Shown: positions 47,801-55,484 of the stretch, one piece after another
How the letters are laid out: the number at the start of each line of letters is the position of its first letter
Numbering within the stretch: position 1 is the stretch's first letter
NCBI GenBank assembly: GCA_964247055.1
Contig: OZ176055.1
Span: 8,990,001 to 9,054,000, forward strand
Direction of reading: 5' to 3'
DNA: 64,000 nucleotides
Source: Paragordius varius
Taxonomy: Eukaryota > Nematomorpha
Position numbers and translations under genes: made by a program
Notes under the pieces: model-generated
What the model was told of the DNA's origin: nothing
Database searches by the model: none
Seen by the model: only the letters and a program-made list of their open reading frames with translations

Positions 47801-50800
47801 CTTATTTAACCAAAGCAATCGATTGTATAAAAAATCCAAGTTTAACAAGGAATCCATAGTTGGTGAATATTAATTGAAAATAAAAATTTCAGGTGAAAAA
47901 TTTATTAAATGATAAAAAAAAATATGTAAATATTGCGTAATAAATGAATCGACATTCTTATCAATATAATAAGCTTGTTCTTGGAAATGTTTACCCACAA
48001 AATGATTGGTAGAACAAATTAAAGCACCTCTAATAGTTAATTATTAAATTATAAATAAATAAACGTATCCATTTACATATTATCTATCCCAAGATAACAA
48101 TTTAAAATGAAGGTTTTTGTTAAAAAAATCCATGGCCAAAAAAAATAGCGGTGATATTAATAAATGATTACGAAAAAAAAAAGGTAATAAAAACACCATA
48201 TAAAACCCTTGATGAATGATTTCAGTTGTATATACTTAGACATTTAACATATTTTTTAACCATGTGCGGCTAATCCTTTTTTTTCATTTGGATATTCATT
48301 TGTTGTTTTTTTCGTGATAATCAATCAATCTCTTACTGTATTATTAAAAATGAATGAAAAAAAAAATATATTTTCTTAAAATGACACATCACCTTTATAA
48401 AAAAATTGTATTGAATACTAAGATTATTAACAATCATATATCTATTAACCAATTTAATCTCCAGTTCGGGTTTATCAAAGAAACAGTAGGCACCATTTAG
48501 GAAAAAATATTGGAAAAATTCCTTGGCACTGTTTAAAATTATATGTAAAAATTGGAGGAAAAAAAAGTTATTCAAAAAAGATGATATATTTTTTGAACCG
48601 GTTTCCAGTTATTTCAAATAAAATCTTTGGCACTATCTTAGCACAAATTTTTAGGTCCGACAATAAAAGTCATTATATAAATTCTGAGCCATCGTTTAAG
48701 TTTAAAATAATAAAGAGAAAAAGATATTTAACACAACTTATATGTTTTTGGAACCTGGAGCAGCTGTGTTCCAATTCCCATAAAAAACGAACTAAATCGA
48801 GTTCTTTCTATGAAAAATTTCGGCACTAATTAAACTCCATTTTCCGGCTACAAATAAATGTGCTTCCGCTTTCAAAAAAACCGATCTTCTTAAACCGATA
48901 AAACCCCACTTCCGCTCCCAAAAAAATAGTTTCGGGGCGGTCCCAGTTATTTCAAATAAACCATTTTTTCCGGTCAAGTTAACAGTAAAAAAATAAAATT
49001 CTTTCGTAAAATATCAATATTTAATAACCTACCTGCATAATAGCATCAAGTCCCCCCTCAGGGGCATCCAAATTCCCTGAAACCGGCGTGGATTTAATTT
49101 CATGGGCAAAACGAGAAACATCGCTCGTTAAGCCGAGATGATTGCGAAAACTATAGGGGGCGGCACACCGTTCACATGGGCGAACCAATTTCTCAGGCAC
49201 AACACTCACGTAAGGCATAACGACTTTATCTACGAAGGAACCAAATCCCACCTTAAAATTTGATGTTATGTTTCGCATACTAGTAGCTAGATGGATGAAT
49301 TTAGGTTAAAAAATATGTATAAATGTGTATGGGTTTTTTTTCATAATTACAGATACAAATATTATAATTAATTATAAAGTTTTTATTCCAAAATGAATAA
49401 ATATATGTTTAGGAGAGAGAGTTTTTTTTTACAAGAATTTTTAATTTTTTTAATAGCAAATTTCTTACATTACGCATACTAATTCCTAATTCGCATACTA
49501 GTAGCTAGATGAATGAATTTAGGTAAAAAATTATATGTATAAATGTGTAAGTTTTTTTTGCATAAGAATTATTGTAGTTTTTGTAAACCAAAGTTATAAT
49601 GTAAAGTTTTGTTTTGTAAGTCGTATACTCGTGCTAGAGAATTGAAAAAATGAATTAAGGCAAGCAAAATAATGGTAATTAAGAATAAAAAGTGTTTTAT
49701 ATACCATTTCACCCTCGAACAATCCAAATTCACCCTTCTAAAAATAAATTATGTGTTTTCTAACTAATATAACTCATTATTAATATGAAATATATGTTTA
49801 TGGTATATTTTATTATTTTTTCAGTATTATTCTAATTTAAAACAAAATTTTTATTAAAATATATAAAATATAGGTATTTTTTATTCTTAAAACACATATA
49901 TTTTGTTTGAGGGTGAATTTGAATTGTTCAAGGGTGAATTTGAATTGTAAATGGTATATTATAATTAATTATAAAGTTTTTTATTCGCTTAGAGGTAACT
50001 ATTCCAAAATGAATAAATATAGGTTTAAGAGAGAGAGTTTTTTTATAAGAATTTTTAATTTTTTTAATAACAAATTTCTTACATTACGCATACTAGTCCC
50101 TAATTCGCATACTAGTAGCTAGATGAAATAATTTAGGTAAAGAATGTTTTAAAAGAAGTTTTTTTTCCATAATTACAAATACAAATATTATAATTAATTA
50201 TATAAAGTTTTTTATTCGCTTAAAAGTAACTATTCCAAAATGAATAAATATATGTTTAGAAGAGAGAGTTTTTTTATAAGAATTTTTAATTTTTTTAATA
50301 GCAAATTTCTTACATAACGCATACTAGTCCCTAATTCGCATACTAGTAGCTAAATGGATGAATTTAGGTAAAAAATTATAGTGTAAGAGTTTTTTTCATA
50401 AGAACTACGGTAGTTTTTTGTAAACCAAAGTTATAATGTAAAGTTTTTGTTTTGTAAGTCGTATTCTCGTGCTAAAGAATTGATAAAAAAATGAATTAAG
50501 GTAAGCAAAATAATGGTAATCAAGAATAACAAGTGTTTTATATACCATTTACAGTTTAAATTCACCCTTGAACAATTCAAATTCACCCTTCTAAAAATAA
50601 ATTATGTGTTTTCGAACTAATATAACTCATTATTAATATGAAATATATGTTTATGGTATATTTTACTATTTTTTCAGTATTATTCTAATTTAAAACAAAA
50701 TTTTTATTTTTAAAAAATATAAAATATAGGTATTTTTAAAACACATATATTTTGTTTGAGAGTGAATTTGAATTGTTTAAGGGTGAATTTGAATTGTAAA

Positions 50801-53398
50801 TGGTATATTATAATTAATTATAAAGTTTTTTATTCGCTTAAAAGTAACTATTCCAAAATGAATAAATATATGTTTGGGAGAGAGAGTTTTTTATAAAAAT
50901 TTTTAATTTTTTTAATAGCAAATTTCTTACATAACGCATACTAGTACCTAATTCGCATACTAGTAGCTAGATGAATAAATTTAGGTAAAAAATTATATGT
51001 TAAAAAAAAGTTTTTTTTGCATAATTACAGATACAAATATTATAATTAATTATATAAAGTTTTTTATTCGCTTAAAAGTATAACTATTCCAAAATGAATA
51101 AATATATGTTAAAGAGAGAGAGTTTTTTATAAGAATTTGTCATTTTTTTAATAACAAACTTCTTACATTACGCAAACTAGTACCTAAATAAAGTAAAATA
51201 AGATAAAAAAATATATGTTAAAAAGAGGGTTTGTTTTTCATATGAGAATTACAGTAACTCTTTAATATATCAAGTATAATATGTAAAATTTTGATTTTGT
51301 ATACTCGTGCTAGAATTGGTAAAAAAAAGTGTACAAGTCGAATTAAAGTTTTTTAAATGTTTATATAAAATTTTATGTTCCACATACTAGTTGCTAATTT
51401 AAGAAAAAAATATGTTTATGTTTGGATAAAATGTTTTTAATATTTCAGTAACCTTAACTCATTATATGGCAAAAATAAAGTTGAAAGGTTAAAAAACAAT
51501 TGTTATAAGACACAGAAGCTTTGCATTTTATTCAACTATTTGAAAAAAAATATACTACTTTATAGTTCGCAATTGATTAAACACTAGTGTAATAATTGAA
51601 TAGATAGATCAATTTTGACTTTATTTCAAAGATTATTGTATCGTATACCTAATAAATCACCCAATGAAGCCAATTTTTCTTTATCATCCTCCATGGAATT
51701 GGATAAATCCATCAAATAATACAAATCTATGGGATAATCTTCGGCTTGTCGAAATTTGATTTGGAATTTAAGGGGTCGTTCTTTCGAATTTGAAATAAAA
51801 ATATTTAAATAAACGTAAAAAGTAATAAATTTATAATATATTTTAATTAAAGTTAAAACTTTTCCCGGTCAAATTTTGAAAAAAATAAGATATTTAGCTT
51901 TTAATAAGCATGTATAATCTCTAATCTTAAATTTTTTAGCACATTTTAAAATTTTATGCAAAATATTTTTTAATCTAAATTTGCTTTAGGGGGTATTGAG
52001 TGTTTAATTACTTACGTTTTTTTGAAGGAAAAAATATTTATACATATTAAATTGGGTATCAATAAGAAATTCATAATTTAGTGATTATAATTGCTCATTA
52101 AACATTTAAGTTAAACATTTTTTATAAGATTCAAGAATCAATAATTTTGAGTTTGAATCAAAACGTATAAAGTAAATTTTATTAGAAAATTGTTGAGTTT
52201 GCTAAGCAATGTTGTATTTAATCGAAAAAAAAGTTATATGAAATTGAACGGGCCTTAAACCAATTAAATATATTCAACCTTATTTCGCAACCGATACGAT
52301 AGGTTACATAATTATATAAAAATCAAGGATTATTAAAAAAATATGGTCTTTCTTAAAACAAAATTACCTTTTGCTTATTAATTAATTTTATTATATATTG
52401 TATTTGTTTATAACATAGCGATTCCTCCCTTGCTACCCAAGGTAATTATAACAAAACAGATTTCAAAAAATATAATGGTCTCTAAACAATAAGAATATTA
52501 GTCTTTTACTTATTAAATTTGTTTGTTTTTTTACAATTTATTTTTTAATGAAAATATATCAAACCATATCAAATAATTTCTATTCCTTTGTATATACTAA
52601 GTTAAATTTAAAAAAAATACGGTTATCTTCAAAACTAAAATATAAATATTCTTTATAATATTAGATTTTAACATAAAAAACAAGATCAAATATCAAATTT
52701 TTTACTTGGCCTAACTCTAAGCCGTGTTTTTTGGGGGAAAATTTGAACAAAATGTTCTTGAGTACCGGGCATACTTAACGGTTTTGAATCAACTAATTGC
52801 ATTTGATTTTGAGGATCAATAATGTATTTGGTATCACAACCTCTCTCCAAAAGGTTTGGGAAATAATCGCATCTCGGTTTCCCATCTAAACCATAATTCT
52901 ATTGCAAATGAAAAATAAAATTATAAATTATGGACAGTATAGATTCGAATTATAAAGATATAACGTTGGGCATATGACGACTTTATTTTTAAACTTATTT
53001 ATCTATAGTAGAGTTTAAAAAATAATTAATAGAAAAAATTGGAAAGACAGTCACTAATATGTTAAAATCGTAATTATAGAGGGTAGGTATAAAAAAAACA
53101 TGCAAAAAGTATGGCTGTATCGTTTAATTTGTTTTATCTATATAATTTTGATTTTTACATATAGAAATATTCAAAGTACTGATTATATATCATAAAAAAT
53201 GCATAATAAACTATAAATCATTTACCTCTTTTGAACACCATGCACATTTTGAATGAGCCATTATACATTCCCCACAATGTTTTTTGGCAGAACATGGATT
53301 CTTTTTAAGATCTAAAAGAGTTAAATATATGTGAAACCTTCAGAAAAGACGACTAAAACGGACAAAACGGATAAAAATAAAAACAAAAGATTGCGCAT
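32112..53398 (-). CDS. Integrin beta subunit with alternative transmembrane exons
   Basis: Cell-surface adhesion receptor subunit pairing with an alpha chain. Exons in transcript order: 53398-53338, 53311-53226, 52898-52706, 51780-51649, 49286-49033, 47121-46945, 46211-46026, 44767-44639, 44331-44182, 43472-43328, 41926-41695, 39633-39438, 37824-37695, 35740-35576, 34986-34849, 34328-34176, then 33645-33479 OR 32770-32604, then 32180-32112. Phases agree at every junction and lengths sum to 2763 nt (920 residues). Domains: signal peptide [13 protein letters not shown] ([19 protein letters not shown]); betaI domain with [14 protein letters not shown] and [10 protein letters not shown]; hybrid domain; cysteine-rich EGF repeats ([71 protein letters not shown]); beta tail; one membrane span; short tail. 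Asn-rich insertions enlarge EGF2 and the region before CPTC. It is head-to-head with EXOSC6. Which vertebrate beta it equals cannot be said. Confidence 0.95.
32604..32770 (-). CDS. Integrin alternative exon 17B: membrane span and proximal tail
   Basis: 167 bp, acceptor AAAAATAG|CA, donor GATACG|GTATAC. It encodes [18 protein letters not shown], then [17 protein letters not shown] and [21 protein letters not shown]. The IHDRRE box that forms the inner-membrane clasp with the alpha subunit is fully canonical. It starts in phase 1 and ends in phase 0, exactly like exon 17A. Confidence 0.88.
32873..33131. mobile_element. MITE family B between the two alternative integrin exons
   Basis: Decayed: left arm TTCACACCCTTGAACATTCA, core TTAATATGATATATTTCTTT, right arm AAGGTGAATTTAAAATGTTC and AATTGCTCAAGGGTAA, ending GTAAATAGTATA. 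It occupies the intron separating 17A from 17B. Confidence 0.6.
33479..33645 (-). CDS. Integrin alternative exon 17A: membrane span and proximal tail
   Basis: 167 bp, acceptor TTAATTAAG|CT, donor GATTCT|GTAATA. It encodes [18 protein letters not shown], then [17 protein letters not shown] and [21 protein letters not shown]. It is about half identical to 17B by eye. The clasp box is HDTRE here, so the first Arg of HDRRE is Thr, while the salt-bridge Asp is kept. Same length and phase (1 in, 0 out) as 17B. Confidence 0.88.
34407..34741. mobile_element. MITE family B in integrin intron 15
   Basis: Left arm ATACCATTAACAGTTTAAAA then about four CACCCT-type units; right arm GGTGAATTTGAATTTTTCAA and AATTTAAATTGTTCAAGG, ending GTAAATGGTAT. 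A right-half-only copy follows at 34742-34820, so two insertions or a partial duplication are adjacent. Confidence 0.7.
35830..37310 (-). repeat. Tandem array I: copies of the exon 14 acceptor edge in intron 13
   Basis: About a dozen degenerate units follow the true exon edge at 35740. In gene orientation a unit carries TTTTAG|GTGTTTTTAGC-like acceptor sequence plus the first 20-30 bp of exon 14 (GVFS..RYRG). Clear copies lie near 35860, 35960, 36085, 36180, 36730, 36930 and 37150. In plus-strand terms they read CCTCTATAACGACGTTTGTT or CCGCGATATCGTTCGCT followed by AACACCTA. Each copy is followed by CAGTAAAAATTGAAATTATT plus AAGACAAAAGG, which closely resembles the end of MITE family A. Units are about 100-110 bp, partly organised as about 215-bp dimers. 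Confidence 0.8.
37825..38026 (-). other. Part of integrin intron 12
   Basis: Low-complexity AT-rich intron sequence with a TATATA run near 37838; no element recognised. Confidence 0.4.
38027..38655. repeat. MITE family B relative, tandemly triplicated
   Basis: Three successive ~205-bp units start near 38027, 38245 and 38443, each with TATACCAATTACAATTCA- or TATCATTTACAATTCAAATT-like starts, CACCTGTGTTTT or CACCTAAGTTTTA, ACTCAACATTGATG and TTTATATTAGAAATTATT. The last unit ends AAGGGGTGAATTTGAGGTGT then AAATATTGTAT. This looks like tandem duplication of one inserted element. Confidence 0.65.
38708..39313. mobile_element. MITE family B, longest copy with expanded minisatellite arms
   Basis: 606 bp in integrin intron 12. 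The left end ATACCATTTACAATTCAATT is followed by about seven units of a 21-bp repeat (core TTCAAATTCACCCT, TGAACAA) up to 38870. After a unique core of about 150 bp, the right arm holds about thirteen units in inverted orientation (GGTGAATTTGAATTGTTC, then AAG or GAG) to the end GGTAAATGGTAT. Units come in two flavours, TTCAAGGG and TTCGAGGG. Arm lengths are unequal, so unit number changes after or during insertion. This is the general plan of foldback elements. Confidence 0.8.
39634..40722 (-). repeat. Tandem array II: copies of the exon 12 acceptor edge in intron 11
   Basis: Six near-complete units (near 39838, 39954, 40231, 40381, 40518, 40656) and two shortened ones (39722, 40087) repeat the acceptor plus the first ~45 bp of exon 12. 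The plus strand shows CAAAACTGACCACTAACAAT, TTCCAACGCATTTTCTCT and ACACAAGCCGGAATGAG. In gene orientation each encodes a peptide fragment like [14 protein letters not shown] preceded by a TGTGTAG acceptor. Units of 115-150 bp also carry a GTAAAAAATGTTTAAATTGA block. The real exon is the copy at 39438-39633, the only one that continues into the full EGF sequence. Confidence 0.85.
40723..40997. mobile_element. MITE family A in integrin intron 11
   Basis: The inverted arms include AAAGACAACCATACTTTTTT on one side and GGTTTAAAAAAGTATGATTG on the other, with outer ends ATTAAAATTAAAATCATGGA and ATTTTTACAC. A second, shorter A-like copy follows at about 40998-41202 (ACAACCATACTTTTTTAACC against AAAAAAGTATGGTTGTC). 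Confidence 0.6.
41203..41521. mobile_element. MITE family B in integrin intron 11
   Basis: Left ATACCATTTACAGTTCAAAT plus about two CACCCT units; right arm four 21-bp units ending TTGAATTGTAAATGGTATA. The core GTTATATTAGCCCGAAAACA is shared with other copies. It directly abuts a family A copy. Confidence 0.75.
42540..43327 (-). repeat. Tandem array III: copies of the exon 10 donor edge in intron 10
   Basis: Four ~165-170-bp units (near 42663, 42836, 43007, 43182) repeat a decayed copy of the last ~25 bp of exon 10 plus its donor. The plus strand reads ATACCCTGCTCTAAAATCAA where the real exon end has GTACCCTGTTCCTCTAAAGC. In gene orientation every unit keeps a CAG|GGTA donor. Other unit parts are AACGCAGAAAAAAAATCTAA and AAAATTATTAGCCTGTGGCT. 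Unlike arrays I, II and IV, the repeated exon edge is the donor side. Confidence 0.7.
43747..44029. mobile_element. MITE family B in integrin intron 9
   Basis: Left ATACCATTTACAATAAAGTC with two CACCCT units; right GGTGAATATGAATTGTTCGA, then one 21-bp unit and CTGTAAATGGTATAT. Confidence 0.7.
45434..45663. mobile_element. MITE family A in integrin intron 7
   Basis: Left end CGTAAAAAATTAAATTATAC with AGGCAATTAAAAACTAAAAT, right end ATAATTACAAATTCTACTG before TA. The arms are complementary but decayed. It lies about 50 bp from the next family B element. Confidence 0.55.
45714..46012. mobile_element. MITE family B in integrin intron 7
   Basis: Left TATACCATTTACAATTCAAA with three CACCCT units; right arm two 21-bp units and CTGTAAATGGTATAT. 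Its right end is only 14 bp from the donor of the exon 46026-46211. Confidence 0.75.
46414..46742. mobile_element. MITE family B in integrin intron 6
   Basis: Left TATACCATTTACAATTCAAA with five CACCCT-like units; the right arm is short (GGTGAATTTTAATTGTTTGA) and ends CGTAAATGGTA. The arm lengths are strongly unequal. Confidence 0.7.
47452..47646. mobile_element. hAT-type MITE with 8-bp target duplication in integrin intron 5
   Basis: 195 bp. The 15-bp ends TACAGGTGTCCAACA and TGTTGGACACCCTTG are inverted with few mismatches, and ATCTGAAA flanks both sides exactly. End type and 8-bp duplication are hAT traits. A plus-strand ORF across it is incidental. Confidence 0.75.
48393..48528 (-). other. 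Exon-like open segment inside integrin intron 5
   Basis: Bounded by an acceptor-like TTTTAAACAG and a donor-like AAAG|GTGATG. It encodes [20 protein letters not shown] followed by [20 protein letters not shown] and NFFIK. Its phase (2 in, 0 out) does not fit between integrin exons 5 and 6, which join 0/0, and the sequence is unlike any integrin domain. It may be a piece of a transposon protein or of a nested gene, or chance. Confidence 0.25.
48598..48962. repeat. Segment with short direct repeats, GC-richer
   Basis: The string CCAGTTATTTCAAATAAA occurs at both ends, preceded by GGTTT or GGTCC. The interior has CTTCCGCTTTCAAAAAAACC and CTTCCGCTCCCAAAAAAATA. It is non-coding, of unknown class. 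Confidence 0.45.
49700..49958. mobile_element. MITE family B inside array IV, copy 1
   Basis: Left end shortened: ATACCATTTCACCCTCGAAC; right arm two 21-bp units and TTGTAAATGGTATAT. Both flanks match those of the copy at 50540. Confidence 0.75.
50540..50807. mobile_element. MITE family B inside array IV, copy 2
   Basis: Left ATACCATTTACAGTTTAAAT; right two units and TTGTAAATGGTATAT. The same flanking sequence as 49700-49958 (AAGTGTTTTAT before, TATAATTAATTATAAAG after) shows it was copied with the array rather than inserted separately. Confidence 0.75.
51781..52705 (-). other. Integrin intron 3
   Basis: 925 nt of AT-rich intron without array or MITE that I could identify. Donor CCAA|GTAAAA; acceptor ATTCGAAAG, weaker than the others, chosen because it alone gives the phase 1/1 join RVRPKERPLKF. 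Confidence 0.5.
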
Positions 53399-53446
53399 CT
53401 GGGTGTGCCTAATACATGTGGCTTAATGAATTAATCAAATTTCAGC
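53399..53446. promoter_or_regulatory. 48-bp divergent intergenic segment between integrin beta and EXOSC6
   Basis: Only 48 bp separate the two start codons. On the plus strand ATTTCAG lies one base before the EXOSC6 ATG. On the minus strand ACACCCAG lies directly before the integrin ATG. Either both 5' UTRs are minimal with promoters overlapping the opposite coding sequence, or the AGs are acceptors for upstream non-coding exons or a trans-spliced leader. The sequence alone does not decide. Confidence 0.55.
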
Positions 53447-55262
53447 ATGGCTCGCATGGATGGTCGAAATTTTAATGAAATAAGGAACTTAAGTTTAAAT
53501 TTTATTTTACCTTGTTTTTAGATATAAAAACCGATATTATAAATGCTGCGAAGGGCTCAGCTTATATGGAACAAGGAAACACCAAAGTTGTTTGCTCTAT
53601 ATTTGGCCCAAAAGAATATATACAAAAACGAAAAGCCTCTGAAAAAATTAACCAAGCTGTTATTGAATGTAACATAAAGTATGCGCCTTTTTACGAAAAA
53701 TCTCAGGATTTGTTGTATAAAAATAATACGACACAAACTTATTCATACTCAAATTTGGTTAAAGAAGCATTAGAACCATATATTAATACAGTACTAATAA
53801 CCTAATTTTTAGTACCAATATCCAAAATCTAAAATTGAAATAAATTTATTGGTTTTGGAGAATGATGGCTCACTTTTGTCCGCATTGATTAATTGTGCAA
53901 GTGTCGCAATCGTTACTGCGGGCATTGAAGTTTTTGATATTCTTTGCTCTTCAACCCTTTTATACACTACAAACGATAATTTACTCGTAGATCCTATCTA
54001 TGATGAGCAAGTAATCTTATAAAATAATTAAACGATATTTTAATGCTGGATAAATACCTTTTTTCATTCAAATTTAACATTTTTTCAACCAAACCCAACA
54101 CCTTTTCGTCCAACTTAACATTTATTTTTAAACTTCCTTATAAGGCTTTATAATTATCAAGTGTTGAGTTATATGTGATAATTCAATAACTAAAAGTTGT
54201 ATCGTACTGATGAGTGCTAAAAAGCTTGGTATTTTCTATTTAGGTTTTCAGTTAGTTTCAGTTTATAGAATGCCCTTTCTTAACCTTTTCAAAACGATTT
54301 TTCAATCCAATGTTTTGAGTTTTTGAGAAACGTTTTAATCGAGAATCCGTTTTCAAAATAACTATGTTTTTTTTAATCAATTCTATTTCAATGTTCAAAT
54401 TTTATTCATTTTTTATAAATGTAAGCTTTTAATTTTTATGATTTGAAACAAATGTTAATGGTAACTGCTTCATTTGATTATTTTTATTTTCAATATATTA
54501 AAGTTTTATTTCGGATCTCGTTTGGCATTATCTAAATTTTTTCAAGCGCCGAAATTATAATTATATAACTTGAAAAATTATATAAATTTAAAGATAAATT
54601 GCTGTATTGTATAAAAAGGTTAACCAAGACTCAATGAATGAATGCATACTAGCGTACATGCCTCAATTAAATCAAATTTCCATGTTGGAATTTCAGGGGT
54701 CATTTGATCAAATAACGTTTCAAAAGGTTTTTTACACAATTGTTTTTATTTTCAATGTGTTTTTTTGATACAAAGGCTGATACCGGAATGATAAGTTGTT
54801 TTTTGAACTGTTATTTTGCTTAGGGTTCTTTAATTTTTAACATATTTTTTTACACGTAGAGCATACAATAAATATATGTAGTTTATGTATGTCTATTTAA
54901 GATTATTATTCACAATGCAAAAAAATTAGAGTATCTGTAAATTAACATTAGGCTTAGATTCACATTTATATGGCCAAAATGGAATTGACCACATTTTTAG
55001 CCAAAATCAATGGTAGGCATTACGTTCAGAACTGTTTTTTAAATATATTTGAAACAAATTGGAGCAAAAAAAAAATTACCATTTTTTATTATTTTTTTAG
55101 ATACTCAATCACACTATGAGTGCGGCAAACAAGATACAGGAATATCTTAAACATATTTGTCATGAATGGATAAATAATAAATGTCCTCAAAAATATTTTT
55201 TTCTTTATAATCGAACAAAATTATATATTTTTATTTTATATATAAGATGTGGCATTTTGTAA
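53447..55262 (+). CDS. EXOSC6: RNase PH-domain exosome subunit, EXOSC6/MTR3-like
   Basis: MTR3 is one of six RNase PH-like ring subunits of the 3'-5' RNA exosome and is catalytically inert in animals. Exons: 53447-53492, 53522-53790, 53813-54010, 54619-54726 and 55101-55262, with introns of 29, 22, 608 and 374 nt; total 260 residues, near the family length. Key blocks: MDGRNFNEIR, NAAKGSAYMEQGNTKVVCS, FGPKEY, KEALEPY, YPKSKIEINLLVLENDGS, AIVTAGIEVFDIL and YMPQLNQISMLEF. AKGSAY, EALEP, YP and MPxLNQ point to MTR3, whereas EQGNTK and the C-terminal helix would also suit RRP41/EXOSC4. MTR3 is preferred but the two are related. The first Met is used; a second in-frame Met lies three codons on. 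Confidence 0.75.
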
Positions 55263-55484
55263 AATGGTGGGGTTTTCAGATGATATATTCGGAAATTAAG
55301 TATTTGAAGAGGCATTGATGGCCTATTATTTACTTTGGTTTTGTATTCAAGGAAATTGTTAGTTGGTTGCATATATATATATATATACATGCGGATTTTT
55401 ATTTGATTTTTATAAAATTTCCCATCTATCCTATTGTATGGTGACGGGATAGATTAGTTAATTTTTTTACTGTTCTGTTTAAGT

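Larger units (their letters stand above)
49287..51420 (-). repeat. Tandem array IV: copies of the exon 5 acceptor edge in intron 4
   Basis: Four near-exact copies (near 49500, 50107, 50345, 50955) and two partial ones (about 51170, 51385) repeat the acceptor region of exon 5. The plus strand reads CGCATACTAGTAGCTAGATG then AATGAATTTAGGTAAAAAA. In gene orientation each keeps CATCTAG|CTACTAGTATGCG. Units also carry AAGTTTTTTATTCGCTT, CTATTCCAAAATGAATAAAT and AGAGAGAGTTTTTT. Two family B elements lie inside the array, and the block from about 49655 recurs about 840 bp further on with its B copy, so duplication continued after insertion. Confidence 0.85.

Noticed and set aside
49033-49279. Exon 5 of integrin starting at 49279
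   Set aside because: It gives phase 2, whereas the upstream donor at 51649 is phase 1. Starting at 49286 gives phase 1 and the expected [13 protein letters not shown] join.
53447-55262. Assignment to EXOSC4/RRP41
   Set aside because: The C-terminal helix and EQGNTK fit RRP41, but AKGSAY, EALEP, the YP before the second half and MPxLNQ fit MTR3 better. Not fully excluded.
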